Shown in pieces: positions 44,456-53,974 of a stretch of 64,000 bases of DNA. The notes under the pieces are model-generated. The model searched no databases, was not told the origin of the DNA, and worked only from the letters and a program-made list of their open reading frames with translations. Source of the stretch: Candidatus Bathyarchaeia archaeon (lineage in GTDB: Archaea > Thermoproteota > Bathyarchaeia > Bathyarchaeales > Bathycorpusculaceae); NCBI GenBank assembly GCA_041447175.1, contig CP166960.1, forward strand, positions 2,620,519-2,684,518. The letters run 5' to 3'. The stretch's first letter is position 1. Every line of letters begins with the position of its first letter. A program made the position numbers and the translations under genes.

Positions 44456-45412
44456 GTGGTCGTATTGACAAACCCCTCCATCGAAGCCGTGAACCTTTCC
44501 AAAACCTTCGGCCCTTTCCCCGCCGTAACAAATCTAAACCTGAAAATTGAGGGCTCAAAATGCGTTGGCTTTCTGGGCCCCAACGGCGCGGGAAAAACGA
44601 CCACGCTTAAAATGTTCACCGACCTAATTCAGCCTTCAGCGGGGCAAACTCTGATAAACGGGTTTAACGTGCGTCTCAACAAAAAAGAGGCGTTGGCTTC
44701 CGTTGGTACTTTGATTGAAACCCCTGAGGTTTACCCTTCTTTGACGCCTCGAGAAGCGCTTATGATGATTGCTGAGCTCAGAGGTGTACCCGCAAGCGAA
44801 CGCAGCCAGAAAATTGAAACTGCCCTTTCAGAAGTTCACATGGAAGAGTGGATTGACAAACGGGTCGGCAAGTTCTCCAAAGGCATGAAACAACGCATAT
44901 GCATCGCCTCGGCGCTTCTCAGCAACCCTACTATCCTGTTGTTAGATGAACCGACCACTGGGTTGGACCCGCGTGGAATGAGTGAAGTTAGAGAAATCGT
45001 GAAATCCCTCAAAAGCAAAAGACGCCTCATTTTCATGAGTTCTCACCTCTTAAGCGAAGTCTCGGAGGTCTGTGACGAAGTTGCCATGATTGACCACGGG
45101 AAACTAATCATCTACGACACAATCCCCAATGTGGCAGCCAAGTTTGCTGGAGGAGGCAACGTCGTTGAAGTTGAGTTGCAGCGTTCGATTGACCAAAATG
45201 TGCTGGACCAGACTATCGCTGGTTTTCCCGATGTTATGGGCGTCGATAAAAAAGATGACACAACGCTTCGAATAAAGTTCAGCGGTGGCTTAGCGGTTCA
45301 AGAGCGGCTTCTTGCGGATTTAGTCAAGCTGAACATTGGTGTTATCAGCTACAAGCCTTCTTCGTCGGAGCTTGAAGACGCCTACCTTAAACTGATAAAG
45401 AATACGGTGTGA
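44456..45412 (+). CDS. ABC exporter ATPase 2
   Basis: Second ATPase of the cluster, 318 aa, of bacitracin/BcrA-type. Walker A GPNGAGKTT, Q-loop VGTLIETPEVYPSLTPREAL, signature FSKGMKQRICIA, Walker B ILLLDEPTTGLDPRG and the H-loop SSHLL are intact. The start is GTG 44456 (GTG 44459 or TTG are alternatives). The stop overlaps the next permease's frame, so ATPase 2 and permease 2 are coupled. IETPEVYP after the Q-loop is typical of exporters of peptides or lantibiotics. Confidence 0.85.
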   Translation: MVVLTNPSIEAVNLSKTFGPFPAVTNLNLKIEGSKCVGFLGPNGAGKTTTLKMFTDLIQPSAGQTLINGFNVRLNKKEALASVGTLIETPEVYPSLTPREALMMIAELRGVPASERSQKIETALSEVHMEEWIDKRVGKFSKGMKQRICIASALLSNPTILLLDEPTTGLDPRGMSEVREIVKSLKSKRRLIFMSSHLLSEVSEVCDEVAMIDHGKLIIYDTIPNVAAKFAGGGNVVEVELQRSIDQNVLDQTIAGFPDVMGVDKKDDTTLRIKFSGGLAVQERLLADLVKLNIGVISYKPSSSELEDAYLKLIKNTV

Positions 45413-45417
45413 TAAAC

Positions 45418-46263
45418 ATGAGCAACCTAAATGGAGTTGCAGAAAACGTGGTGCCCAGTAGCATCAAACAAGTCGGCATAATCACCAAATACACTTTTCT
45501 GGATTACTTCCGCTCACGCAGGTTCCTCATACTCGCTGTCATCACGTTGCTGATTGGTTTCTTGCTCACTTTCGCAGTAGGCTACTACGACCCTCCTATC
45601 TTCAAGTCGAGTGCACTTAATTTTTACTCCAACTGGTGGGGCAGTGTAACCACCTTCGTTGTTATCCTCTCTGGCATCTTTTTTGGAGGAGACGCCATCT
45701 CAGGCGAGTTCCAAAACAAAACAGGCTACTTCAGCATTCCCAACCCCATCAGACGCTCCTCAATTTACATCGGAAAATGGTTAGCGGCTTTCACTGCTTC
45801 CTCAGTCATTTTGGGCATATTTACCGTGATAACCCTTGGCAACGGGTTGTTCTATTTCGGATTTGATATTCCAGTTCAGTTCTGGGAGTCTCTTCTCTTC
45901 ACGTGGATATACTTAGTGTCTGTTCTTGGCTTCACCTTCTTCTTTAGCGCTTTATTCAAAAGCAGCTCCATTGCGATTTTAACAACCGTTATTCTGTTTC
46001 TTTTCGCCTTCAACATCATCGAATTAGTCGTAACCGTCTTTGCCCAAGTAGAACCCTGGTTCATACTTACTTATGGCGCCGGGATAATCTCAAACGTGTT
46101 CTCAGTGCCCTACCCTCCGCACATCACCGTAATCGACGCTGGTCCTCTGAATATAACCACGTTTGTCGCAACAATACCCGAAGGAATTGCAATCATGTCG
46201 GCGTATTTCCTCGTCACCTTCATACTGGGGTTGCTGCTGTTCCAGAGAAAGGAATTTACATAA
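45418..46263 (+). CDS. ABC-2 exporter permease 2
   Basis: Permease of 281 aa with about six helices and the ABC-2 membrane type TFLDYFRSRRFLILAVITLLIG at the start. The family ISGEFQNKTGYFSIPNPIRRSSIYIGKWLAA (Gln-rich cytosolic loop) is present. Its start ATG 45418 follows GTGATAAAC, the same leader as permease 1. It is the last of four transport genes. Two radical SAM genes follow, so export of a modified compound or lipid is possible. Confidence 0.8.
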   Translation: MSNLNGVAENVVPSSIKQVGIITKYTFLDYFRSRRFLILAVITLLIGFLLTFAVGYYDPPIFKSSALNFYSNWWGSVTTFVVILSGIFFGGDAISGEFQNKTGYFSIPNPIRRSSIYIGKWLAAFTASSVILGIFTVITLGNGLFYFGFDIPVQFWESLLFTWIYLVSVLGFTFFFSALFKSSSIAILTTVILFLFAFNIIELVVTVFAQVEPWFILTYGAGIISNVFSVPYPPHITVIDAGPLNITTFVATIPEGIAIMSAYFLVTFILGLLLFQRKEFT

Positions 46264-46329
46264 GGATAACTCAGAGACATAAGAGCACCGGCTGTTTCAT
46301 CAAAACCCAAAATTTATGGGAGTGAACCT

Positions 46330-47364
46330 GTGCAGTATCGAACCGTTACAACCACTGTTTCTAATTTTCTGAGGAATCGAGGCGAAGTAAAATTTGCCTT
46401 TATCCAAGTGACAACTAGGTGTAATGCTCGTTGCTTGGACCGCTGTAACATTTGGGCTCAAGAACCCTACGACATGCCCTTGGAAGATATAAAGTTCGCC
46501 ATAGACGTTTTGGCGCAAAACAAGTTTACTGTACTGTACTTGACCGGTGGAGAAACTGGTTTATACCCCCACCTTGCTGAAGCATTGGAGTACGCGAAAA
46601 GTAAGGGCATGATAACCTCCCTAACCTCCAACGGCAGCATCTCCACCATAGACATCAAGCGGCTCAGCAAAAGCCTAGATTTCCTGTCACTCTCTGTGGA
46701 CCACTACGACGAAAGCCGCTGGGATAACGCTAAACACATCCCCGGGATATCTAACAAAGTGAAAAACGTAATCCGCACGGCAAAGGCTTGCGGGATGAAT
46801 CTTTACGCCATCACTTTTCTTAATCCTGCATGGAGCATTGACGACGTGAAACGTGTTGTGCATTACGTTAACGACGAACTTGGCGTGTCTTTTGCCTTGT
46901 CTTACCCATATGTTTCCTCCAACGACAGCACTTTTGTGGTTGGTGGAGACATGCGTGAAGATCAACGCAAGACTGCCCGGCATGTTAGAAACATGGTGGC
47001 TCAGGTTCTGCAGCTGAAGCTTGAAGGCTCCGATGTGGCTAATGTTTCAGGCTACATGAAAGATGTGCTAAGAACTCACGACGGAGCAGCAATGAAGTAC
47101 CCGTGCAAAGCCGGCAGGTCCATAATCACAATTGACTGCAACTTGAACGTTTACCCCTGCTATCGGCAGCGAAAACTCTTCAACCTCAAAGACCGGCAAG
47201 ACCTAAACTTGCCGGCTGTGGACAACTCGGTATGCGACGGCAAAAACTGCCTCATCAACTGTTTCAAAGAGGCTTCTCTTGCTTCCTCGCGTAGTGTTTT
47301 GCTGGCTGCAGCAGCTGAAGAATTAGCCTCTAACCCAAAATTCTACCTCAAAATTATCCGTTGA
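46330..47364 (+). CDS. radical SAM protein with variant CX3CX3C motif
   Basis: Radical SAM enzyme of 344 aa. The iron-sulphur motif reads TRCNARCLDRCNIW (residues about 29-42), that is CX3CX3C rather than CX3CX2C, with one residue inserted. The rest is regular: YLTGGETGLYPHL is the GGE motif and TSNGSISTID follows. A C-terminal cluster region has CKAGRS, NVYPCYRQ, CDGKNCLINC, as in SPASM/twitch proteins. The start is GTG 46330 behind GGGAGTG. It could act on a peptide, lipid or cofactor; the substrate is unknown. It probably shares a message with the ABC genes. Confidence 0.8.
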   Translation: MQYRTVTTTVSNFLRNRGEVKFAFIQVTTRCNARCLDRCNIWAQEPYDMPLEDIKFAIDVLAQNKFTVLYLTGGETGLYPHLAEALEYAKSKGMITSLTSNGSISTIDIKRLSKSLDFLSLSVDHYDESRWDNAKHIPGISNKVKNVIRTAKACGMNLYAITFLNPAWSIDDVKRVVHYVNDELGVSFALSYPYVSSNDSTFVVGGDMREDQRKTARHVRNMVAQVLQLKLEGSDVANVSGYMKDVLRTHDGAAMKYPCKAGRSIITIDCNLNVYPCYRQRKLFNLKDRQDLNLPAVDNSVCDGKNCLINCFKEASLASSRSVLLAAAAEELASNPKFYLKIIR

Positions 47365-47431
47365 GCTTGAATCATTAGCGGTAACGGCTGGTGCCGAGAA
47401 TGCGTGGTGAAAGGTTAAGGGGTAGGTAGGT

Positions 47432-48481
47432 ATGGTTAGAAAAAACAGTGGAGCTGTTTTTCTTGATGCCGCATTTTCCATGTTGAAGTCAAAGTTTTTT
47501 ACGCATACGCCGTTTTTCTTGGCTCATGCAATAACCTATGGGTGTAACTCCAAATGTAAGACCTGTTCTTATTGGCGGATGTCGAAAAGAACAAAGGAGG
47601 ATATGTCAACAGAGGCGGTGTTTAGGCTTCTTGACCAAGCCTACGCTTGTGGAATGCGAGGCTACTACCTTTTCGGCGGTGAACCCACCACCCGCAGCGA
47701 CATCGGGCAAGTGGTGGATTACGCCAAGGCAAAAGGTTACGTGACAACCATGAACACTAACGGGTCCCTTTTGGCAGAAAAAGCGGGGGCCCTTCAGAAC
47801 CTTGACTTCGTTTTTATCTCTTTAGACTACTTCAATGATTACCACGATTTCATCAGAGGCAGACGCGGCTCCTTCAAAGAAGTCCTCGACAGTATTGACC
47901 AACTTCGCAGAGTCGCAAATACAAGAGTCACCTTAGTTACGACCATAAGTAACCTAAATTTTGACGCCATCGAACCCATGGCTAAGCTTGCCCGTGACCT
48001 GCGGGTGGGCATCTCCTACAACTCGGTTGAACCTACAGTGCAGTCAAGTTTTGAGGCGGGCAGAACATCAATGCCGATAAGGGATTACGGGTTAACACCG
48101 GCTCAACTGCAACTTTTTTACAAGAAACTGCTCTGGCTCAAACGGGAAGGCTACCCGCTGATGGAAACTGATTACGTTCTTAAGCATTTTATTGAGGGCA
48201 GACGTTGGAAATGTATTTTTCCACAAATGTTTGTTTACGTGTCGGCTGACAACAAAATCTTTAGCTGTACCTATGACCACACCTACGATTTGACCTGTGG
48301 TTCCTTTAAGGACTACTTTTCAAGTAGCCTCTACCAAAATCAAGTGAAAAAAGCCGAAAAATGTAACATTTGCATCCGAACATGCGTGCGAGGTTACTCT
48401 TACGCTTACGATTTGGTACCCTTAAATTCCCTGAATCTTCTTCAGGACGCCCGCATTTTGATGCGACAAAATAGGCGCTGA
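47432..48481 (+). CDS. radical SAM/SPASM protein
   Basis: Second radical SAM enzyme, 349 aa. The canonical motif is YGCNSKCKTCSYW (CX3CX2C, residues about 37-49), followed by YLFGGEPTTRSDIG and NTNGSLL. The C-terminal Cys set (GRRWKCIFP, FSCTYDHT, LTCGSF, CNICIRTCVRG) is of twitch/SPASM form. The start is ATG 47432 after GGTAGG. It is more regular than the upstream paralogue, to which it is related in layout but not closely. The pair may work in sequence on one substrate. Confidence 0.85.
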   Translation: MVRKNSGAVFLDAAFSMLKSKFFTHTPFFLAHAITYGCNSKCKTCSYWRMSKRTKEDMSTEAVFRLLDQAYACGMRGYYLFGGEPTTRSDIGQVVDYAKAKGYVTTMNTNGSLLAEKAGALQNLDFVFISLDYFNDYHDFIRGRRGSFKEVLDSIDQLRRVANTRVTLVTTISNLNFDAIEPMAKLARDLRVGISYNSVEPTVQSSFEAGRTSMPIRDYGLTPAQLQLFYKKLLWLKREGYPLMETDYVLKHFIEGRRWKCIFPQMFVYVSADNKIFSCTYDHTYDLTCGSFKDYFSSSLYQNQVKKAEKCNICIRTCVRGYSYAYDLVPLNSLNLLQDARILMRQNRR

Positions 48482-48504
48482 GCCCTCCAAAAAAGGGGGC
48501 GTGT

Positions 48505-49635
48505 TCATCTTTGTTCGATGGGAACAAAGGGTTTGCCAAATTCTCCCACATACTTTGATGAAGGCCGTAGCAGCACCGCATCTTCATACTGCTCAAGTAT
48601 ATGCGCTGTCCACCCTGAGATTCTGCTTGAAGCAAAGAAGGGCGTGAAGAACTGGGAGGGAACCCCCAAAGCATCCAGCGTCACTGCAGCATAGAAGTCT
48701 ACATTGGGGAAAATGCTCTTTTTCTCGTAAACTACCGACTCGATCTTGAGGCACAAATTGAGTTTAGCGACGTTTTTGCTCTGGCAAAGTTTTTCAGCTA
48801 TTCCTCTAAGGTGCTTAGTTCTTGGGTCTTCGGTTTTGTATATTCTGTGTCCAAAACCCATTATCTTTTTGTTGTTGCTTAACATGCCTTGGATGTAGTC
48901 TTCAACTTCTTCTTCGGTGTTTATGTCATCCAACATGTACATGACTCTTTCACTTGCGCCGCCATGCAAAGGGCCTTTGAGGGTTCCGATTGCCGAGGTG
49001 ACTGCTGAGTAAACATCAGAGTTGGTGCTTGCTGTTATGCGTGCAGCAAAAGTTGATGCATTAAACCCGTGGTCAGCATGGAGCGTCATGAATCTGGCGA
49101 TTGCTTTTTTCTCTTCGTCATCTGGGTCGGTTCCGCGGAACATGTAGAGAAAGTTTTCTGCAAAACAGACCTCTTCGTTTGAGGCTATTGGCTGTTTATT
49201 ATTGCGTAACCGGTATAGAGCAGCTACAACCGCTGGAACTTTCGCTATTAATTGAATCGCTCTCTTTTTGTTTGCTTCTTCTGAGTTGTCTCTGCAGTCA
49301 GCGTCGTATTGGCTGAGATGCGACACTTCGGTGCGCAGAACCTCCATGGGGTGCGCTTGTTTTGGAGTGCATTTTAGGCTTTTGATGATTTCGTCGGGCA
49401 AAGTCATTTCCGACACGAGAAGAGCTTTGAATTCTTTCAATTCTTTTTTTGTTGGAAGTTTCTTGTTTATCAGTAAATACGCTACTTCTTCGTAGCAGAC
49501 ATTTTCCACAAGGTCGTCTATGTTGTACCCTAAATAGTAAAGTGTGCCCATGGGGTCTACAAAGCTGATTTTGGTTTCAGCGGCGTGAACGTTCTTTAAT
49601 CCGCGGACGACGGTCCTTTCGGTGTTTTCTGTCAT
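48505..49635 (-). CDS. citrate synthase
   Basis: Condenses acetyl-CoA and oxaloacetate to citrate. The 376-aa type I fold shows the catalytic residues: HADHGFNAS (His near 187), GPLHGGAS, GFGHRIYK (His near 262) and the Asp in FPNVDFYAAVTLDA. The length is normal for archaeal and Gram-positive enzymes; a related 2-methylcitrate role cannot be excluded. ATG 49635 follows AGGAG. A 12-bp palindrome (49693-49704) lies about 60 bp upstream, next to a TATA-like sequence, and suggests regulation. Confidence 0.93.
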   Translation of the reverse strand: MTENTERTVVRGLKNVHAAETKISFVDPMGTLYYLGYNIDDLVENVCYEEVAYLLINKKLPTKKELKEFKALLVSEMTLPDEIIKSLKCTPKQAHPMEVLRTEVSHLSQYDADCRDNSEEANKKRAIQLIAKVPAVVAALYRLRNNKQPIASNEEVCFAENFLYMFRGTDPDDEEKKAIARFMTLHADHGFNASTFAARITASTNSDVYSAVTSAIGTLKGPLHGGASERVMYMLDDINTEEEVEDYIQGMLSNNKKIMGFGHRIYKTEDPRTKHLRGIAEKLCQSKNVAKLNLCLKIESVVYEKKSIFPNVDFYAAVTLDALGVPSQFFTPFFASSRISGWTAHILEQYEDAVLLRPSSKYVGEFGKPFVPIEQR

Positions 49636-49692
49636 TTAATTTTCTTCTCCTGAATGCCAATCGTGATTTAAGATCAGCTTATGATTATCTCT

Positions 49693-49704
49693 TTCACGCG
49701 TGAA
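49693..49704. promoter_or_regulatory. palindrome in the citrate synthase promoter
   Basis: TTCACGCGTGAA is a perfect 12-bp palindrome. On the coding (minus) strand it follows a TATA-like CTAAAATAC by a few bases, a place where a repressor would block the start of transcription. The identity of the regulator is unknown. Confidence 0.4.
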
Positions 49705-49823
49705 TCGTATTTTAGCCTAACGGTAACTTTCTGGTTTTTCTACATTTTTAATTAAAAATTTGGTGTTTGCTTTCAAATACTTGCCTGAAAAACCTAAACA
49801 AACGCTTCTGGTTCAGAACAAAA

Positions 49824-49841
49824 TTTGGCAAACTTGCCAAA
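49824..49841. promoter_or_regulatory. inverted repeat between surface-protein and citrate synthase genes
   Basis: TTTGGCAA-AC-TTGCCAAA is a perfect 8+2+8 inverted repeat. It lies 72 bp beyond the surface-protein stop and about 190 bp before citrate synthase. It could be a regulator site or a transcript hairpin. Confidence 0.35.
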
Positions 49842-49890
49842 AATTGGCTAAGAACCCCGTGAACCTAAAAATTTATTAAAATTTGTGTTG

Positions 49891-49905
49891 ACAAAGAAAA
49901 AAAAG
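49891..49905 (-). terminator. oligo-T terminator of the surface-protein gene
   Basis: Directly after the stop at 49914, the minus strand reads CTTTTTTTTCTTTG. Confidence 0.5.
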
Positions 49906-49913
49906 TTAAGGAG

Positions 49914-50621
49914 TTATGCCTTTTGCTTTTTTCGAACGCTGTAGACAGCAAAAGCACCAATGCATGCTCCTATTCCCATGAGTCCGCCGAAGGCGTATTC
50001 GGGAAGAACAAACAGGGTGCCGCCGCTAAAGGGTGTTTTTATTGTTGTTCCGCCGTTGTCTGTGCCGTAGACAAGGAAGTAAACCTTAGAGTTTTCGTCG
50101 GCTGTGGACGCAAATGTGATGTCTACTTGCAGTGGGTATCCTGGACCATTGTTCTTGTCTGCTTCTGCTTGTGTCAAGGTTGGGATGACGTAGTCTCGGT
50201 TGTAGCCGTAGTAATCTGCGAGCGTGAATGGTCCGCCGGCAGCTCCGTAGTCAAATACTCCCATTGTGAAGTCGTCAGGGCTAGAGGTTGTTAAGGTGTC
50301 TGGTTCTGTTTTTTCGGTGTCGAGGGTGATTTGTGTTAGTCCGCCTTCATGTGCAGCGTTGTTTATGAGAACAACCACGTGGACATCGTTTATTGGGTAG
50401 TTAGCTCCGTGTGTGGCAGAGATGTAAAGCGTGTATGTGTTGGTTCCGGGGCTACCGTTTATGTAGTAACCGCAGTACCATGTTCCTGCCATGTCTGCTT
50501 GGGTTGAGCCGTCGCCAATTATGAACATGCTGCCTCCGGCAGCAAAAGCGCTTTGAACCGTAAGGGCACCTATAGCCAAAACTACAAGGCTCATCAAAAC
50601 GGCTGATCTTTTCTTATTCAT
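49914..50621 (-). CDS. secreted surface protein with PEF-like C-terminal anchor
   Basis: Exported protein of 235 aa. The signal peptide (AVLMSLVVLAIGALTVQSAFA) is followed by a beta-rich domain with many Thr, Tyr and Gly residues (TYTLYISATHGANYP, DVHVVVLINNAAHEGG). The C-terminus is VLPEYAFGGLMGIGACIGAFAVYSVRKKQKA-like: LPEY motif, hydrophobic helix and basic tail, close to archaeosortase-type signals. The start ATG 50621 has AAGGAAGGAGAAG upstream, a strong site. Possibly an abundant envelope protein; no function assigned. Confidence 0.65.
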   Translation of the reverse strand: MNKKRSAVLMSLVVLAIGALTVQSAFAAGGSMFIIGDGSTQADMAGTWYCGYYINGSPGTNTYTLYISATHGANYPINDVHVVVLINNAAHEGGLTQITLDTEKTEPDTLTTSSPDDFTMGVFDYGAAGGPFTLADYYGYNRDYVIPTLTQAEADKNNGPGYPLQVDITFASTADENSKVYFLVYGTDNGGTTIKTPFSGGTLFVLPEYAFGGLMGIGACIGAFAVYSVRKKQKA

Positions 50622-51274
50622 TTCTTCTCCTTCCTTTCCTCACACACATCTTTTTATCCACTTATAAGCCTAATGGTGTTTTATTCTAGAAGTAAATTAA
50701 AGAAAATAAAACCGTCATGTTACTTAACTTATGAAATTTTTTTCGGCTAAAATGTTGTTTTTTCTTTCTTCTGAGCGATTTTTGTTGTTTGTTCTGATCG
50801 GGTTCCAACACCCTTAAGAGCGGTCCACAGAAAACACTGCCGTCGTGTTGGTCTCAAATTTTTTGGTCAATAACTGGCATTTTTGAGGTTCTACCCCCAT
50901 TATTTGTCAAGTTGAGTGTCCTCATAATCAAAGCAGATGTCACGAATGCCTGTTGTAGGGGGTTTCAATGGTTGCTGCACGCGCATCGAAGGCGTAGCTT
51001 GTGACTTGAACTTGCATGTGTTGGTAACGGTGTGGTTTGTACTGTACTGTAGGTGCGGGGCTTCCCTCTTCAGTTTCCGCAGAGGTTTGTACCACGATTT
51101 TCTACAACAGTGGGGAACGCTTCTTTACGCCTACGCTTACTGCCGAGCATTGCCGTATTATCATCATGAAGTCTGCTTTTGGTTTGGGATGGGCCGTTTT
51201 CTTGAGTAACTTTGATGTTTTTTGCTTTTTAGTCGAGAAGATTCAAATAGCCTGCCCGCCAAAAGTTATATTCA
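50622..51274. other. 650-bp intergenic region
   Basis: No gene is supported. Two plus-strand frames (from 50937 and 51037) overlap one another, are rich in Cys, Trp and Tyr and lack a ribosome site. Part of the stretch (about 50690-50770) is AT-rich, and ATTCAAATAG at about 51240-51249 is the best placed AT-rich element for the ClpB start. No repeat or RNA fold was recognised. Confidence 0.4.
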
Positions 51275-53869
51275 ATGAGCCTAGAAAATTTTACAATTAA
51301 ATCCCAAGAAGCAATTCAAAAAGCCATCGAAATAGCTTCTTCAAAACAAAACCAAGCCATCGAACCCGTGCACCTTCTAAAAGGCATGTTGCTGGTTGAC
51401 GAGAACGTAGTTCCTTACCTGCTAAAGAAACTGGGCGTGAACATGACTGTTTTTTCGGCTTCCCTTGACGGTCTTATTGATTCTCTGCCTAAGGTTAGCG
51501 GTGGACAAAACTACCTGTCTTCTAACTCTGACAAAGCCTTAAAAAAAGCCCAAAAGTTGGCGTCGGAAAGCCAAGACAAATTTGTTTCCATTGAACAGTT
51601 GCTTTTAGCAATCTTGCCTTTGGGTGATTCGGCTGCTCGGCTCCTTCAGAGCAGTGGCGTTTCAGAAAAAGAACTTAAAGAAGCAATTAAGCAATTGAGA
51701 AAGGGATCAACTGTGAATTCCCAAACTACAGATGAAACCTACAATGCCCTCAACAGGTTTGCAATTAACCTTAACGAGCGGGCAAGAACTGGAAAACTGG
51801 ACCCCGTAATCGGCAGAGACGAAGAAATCCGCCGTGTCCTACAAATCCTCTCTCGAAGAACAAAAAACAACCCTATCCTAATCGGCGAACCAGGAGTGGG
51901 CAAAACAGCCATCGCAGAAGGCATAGCCCACCGCATAGTCAACGGCGATGTTCCCGAAAACCTCAAGTCAAAACAGATTTACTCGCTTGACATGGGTGCA
52001 TTGATTGCAGGCGCAAAATATAAGGGCGAATTTGAGGAGCGCCTAAAAAGCGTCGTGAAAGAGGTGGTTTCCTCAGAAGGCGAAATTGTACTTTTCATTG
52101 ACGAAATTCATACGTTGGTCGGAGCAGGAGCTGGCGAGGGAGCCATGGACGCCGCCAACATCTTAAAACCTGCCTTGGCGAGAGGTGACTTGCGTGCAAT
52201 CGGCGCGACCACTCTTAAAGAGTACCAGAAATATTTTGAAAAAGACAAGGCGCTGGAAAGACGCTTCCAACCTGTCATGGTCACCGAACCCGACACGTTA
52301 TCCGCCATCTCAATTCTTCGCGGTCTTAAGGAACGTTACGAAGTGTTTCATCATGTCAGAATTAAGGATGAAGCCATAATTGCCGCCGTAGAGCTTTCTC
52401 AGCGGTACATTTCGGAGCGGTTTCTGCCCGATAAAGCCATTGACCTGATTGACGAGGCAGCCTCAAAGCTCCGCTTAGAAATCAACTCGGCACCTGAAGA
52501 GCTGGAAACCATCGAGCGCAAGATTCGCCAGTTGGAAATTGAGCGTGAAGCCATAAAACGGGAAAAAGACGAAGCAAAACTCAAAGCGTTAAATCAGGAA
52601 ATCGCTAACCTGAGCGAAGAGCGTAATAAACTGAAAGCGCGGTGGCAAGCTGAAAAGGACATCGTGGAGCAAATCCAAGTCAAGAAAAACGAAATTGAAC
52701 AGCTAAAATTTGAAGACGAAGACGCCAACCGCAGGGGCGACTTGGAGAAAGTTGCGGAAATACGATACGGCAAAATCCCCAAAGCCACCCAAACCATTGA
52801 GGATTTGAAGCAGAAACTTTCCGGGGTTCAGAAAGACTCTCCTTTAATTAACGAAGAGGTGGATGCCGAAGAGATTGCGGAGGTGGTTTCCCACTGGACT
52901 GGCATACCTGTTAGTCGGATGCTGCAAAGTGAGAAGCAGAAACTGCTCAGCCTCGAAACAGAGCTTCATATTCGTGTTGTTGGGCAAGAGGATGCAGTCC
53001 AAGCAGTTTCCGATGCGATTCGGCGAAGCCGCGCAGGGTTGCAGGATCCAAAGCGTCCTATCGGCTCCTTCATTTTCCTTGGCACCACAGGCGTAGGCAA
53101 AACAGAGCTCGCAAAGGCACTGGCGGATTTCCTTTTCAACAACGAAAACAACATGGTCCGCATTGACATGTCCGAGTATCAGGAAAGGCACACGGTTTCC
53201 CGACTGGTTGGTGCCCCTCCAGGTTATGTTGGTTACGAGGAAAGCGGGCAGTTAACCGAGGCTGTACGGCGAAAACCTTACGCGGTTGTGCTTTTGGATG
53301 AAATCGAAAAGGCGCACCCCGACGTCTTTAATATCCTGCTGCAGGTCTTAGATGACGGCAGATTAACCGATAACAAAGGCCGCACAGTGGACTTTAAGAA
53401 CACAATAATAATCATGACCTCAAACGTCGGCTCCCACATCATCCAAGAAAATCTAGAAAAAGCAACCGCTGATAACCGGGAACTAATCTGGAACCAGACC
53501 AAAGATCAAGTTTTCAATCTGCTCAAAAAAACCATAAAACCAGAGTTTCTCAACCGCGTTGACGAAATAATCATGTTCCAGCCACTTAGCGAAGCGGAAG
53601 TCAAAAAAATCGTTGAGAATCAACTCAAAGCAGTCCAGCAGATGCTTGAGAAGAACAACGTTAACGTTGAATTCACAGAAAAAGCTGTTGACTATGTTGC
53701 CAAGGTAGGGTTTGACCCCCAGTTTGGCGCCCGACCCATCAAGCGGGTTATTCAAAGAAGCGTTCTTAACGAGTTGTCCAAGATTATCTTGGAGGAGAAG
53801 GTTAGCAGGGATTCGGTTATTGTGGTTGACGAGCAGAACGGTGCATTAGTCTTCAAAAACAAACCATAG
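51275..53869 (+). CDS. clpB: ClpB/Hsp104 protein disaggregase
   Basis: AAA+ chaperone of 864 aa that, with Hsp70, extracts proteins from aggregates. The N-domain (residues 1-145) is followed by NBD1 with Walker [14 protein letters not shown] and Walker [16 protein letters not shown] middle coiled coil follows (about 410-520, e.g. [22 protein letters not shown]). NBD2 has [14 protein letters not shown] and [15 protein letters not shown]. The C-terminus is short. It has no ClpP-docking IGF/L loop, consistent with ClpB rather than ClpA or ClpC. ClpB is patchy in archaea and was probably acquired from bacteria; DnaK is not in the window. Confidence 0.93.
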   Translation: MSLENFTIKSQEAIQKAIEIASSKQNQAIEPVHLLKGMLLVDENVVPYLLKKLGVNMTVFSASLDGLIDSLPKVSGGQNYLSSNSDKALKKAQKLASESQDKFVSIEQLLLAILPLGDSAARLLQSSGVSEKELKEAIKQLRKGSTVNSQTTDETYNALNRFAINLNERARTGKLDPVIGRDEEIRRVLQILSRRTKNNPILIGEPGVGKTAIAEGIAHRIVNGDVPENLKSKQIYSLDMGALIAGAKYKGEFEERLKSVVKEVVSSEGEIVLFIDEIHTLVGAGAGEGAMDAANILKPALARGDLRAIGATTLKEYQKYFEKDKALERRFQPVMVTEPDTLSAISILRGLKERYEVFHHVRIKDEAIIAAVELSQRYISERFLPDKAIDLIDEAASKLRLEINSAPEELETIERKIRQLEIEREAIKREKDEAKLKALNQEIANLSEERNKLKARWQAEKDIVEQIQVKKNEIEQLKFEDEDANRRGDLEKVAEIRYGKIPKATQTIEDLKQKLSGVQKDSPLINEEVDAEEIAEVVSHWTGIPVSRMLQSEKQKLLSLETELHIRVVGQEDAVQAVSDAIRRSRAGLQDPKRPIGSFIFLGTTGVGKTELAKALADFLFNNENNMVRIDMSEYQERHTVSRLVGAPPGYVGYEESGQLTEAVRRKPYAVVLLDEIEKAHPDVFNILLQVLDDGRLTDNKGRTVDFKNTIIIMTSNVGSHIIQENLEKATADNRELIWNQTKDQVFNLLKKTIKPEFLNRVDEIIMFQPLSEAEVKKIVENQLKAVQQMLEKNNVNVEFTEKAVDYVAKVGFDPQFGARPIKRVIQRSVLNELSKIILEEKVSRDSVIVVDEQNGALVFKNKP

Positions 53870-53974
53870 AATCATTATTTGACAAAAGCTCCGCTAATGT
53901 TTCATTAGGCAACATAAAACCTCGCAACCTTTTTACTTCACCGCTAATGCACTGTGTATGTTTGGCGCGTGAAG

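Noticed and set aside
47410-47424. Third copy of the dispersed repeat (GGGGTAGGTAGG)
   Set aside because: Only 12 bases match and they serve as ribosome site of the second radical SAM gene; the other blocks are absent.
51204-51230. TAACTTTGATG as a fifth regulon promoter site
   Set aside because: It lacks the second inverted site, the 21-bp spacing to a TATA box and the downstream palindrome.
50937-51300. Two overlapping plus-strand frames upstream of clpB
   Set aside because: Mutually overlapping, Cys/Tyr-rich, no ribosome site and no recognisable domain.
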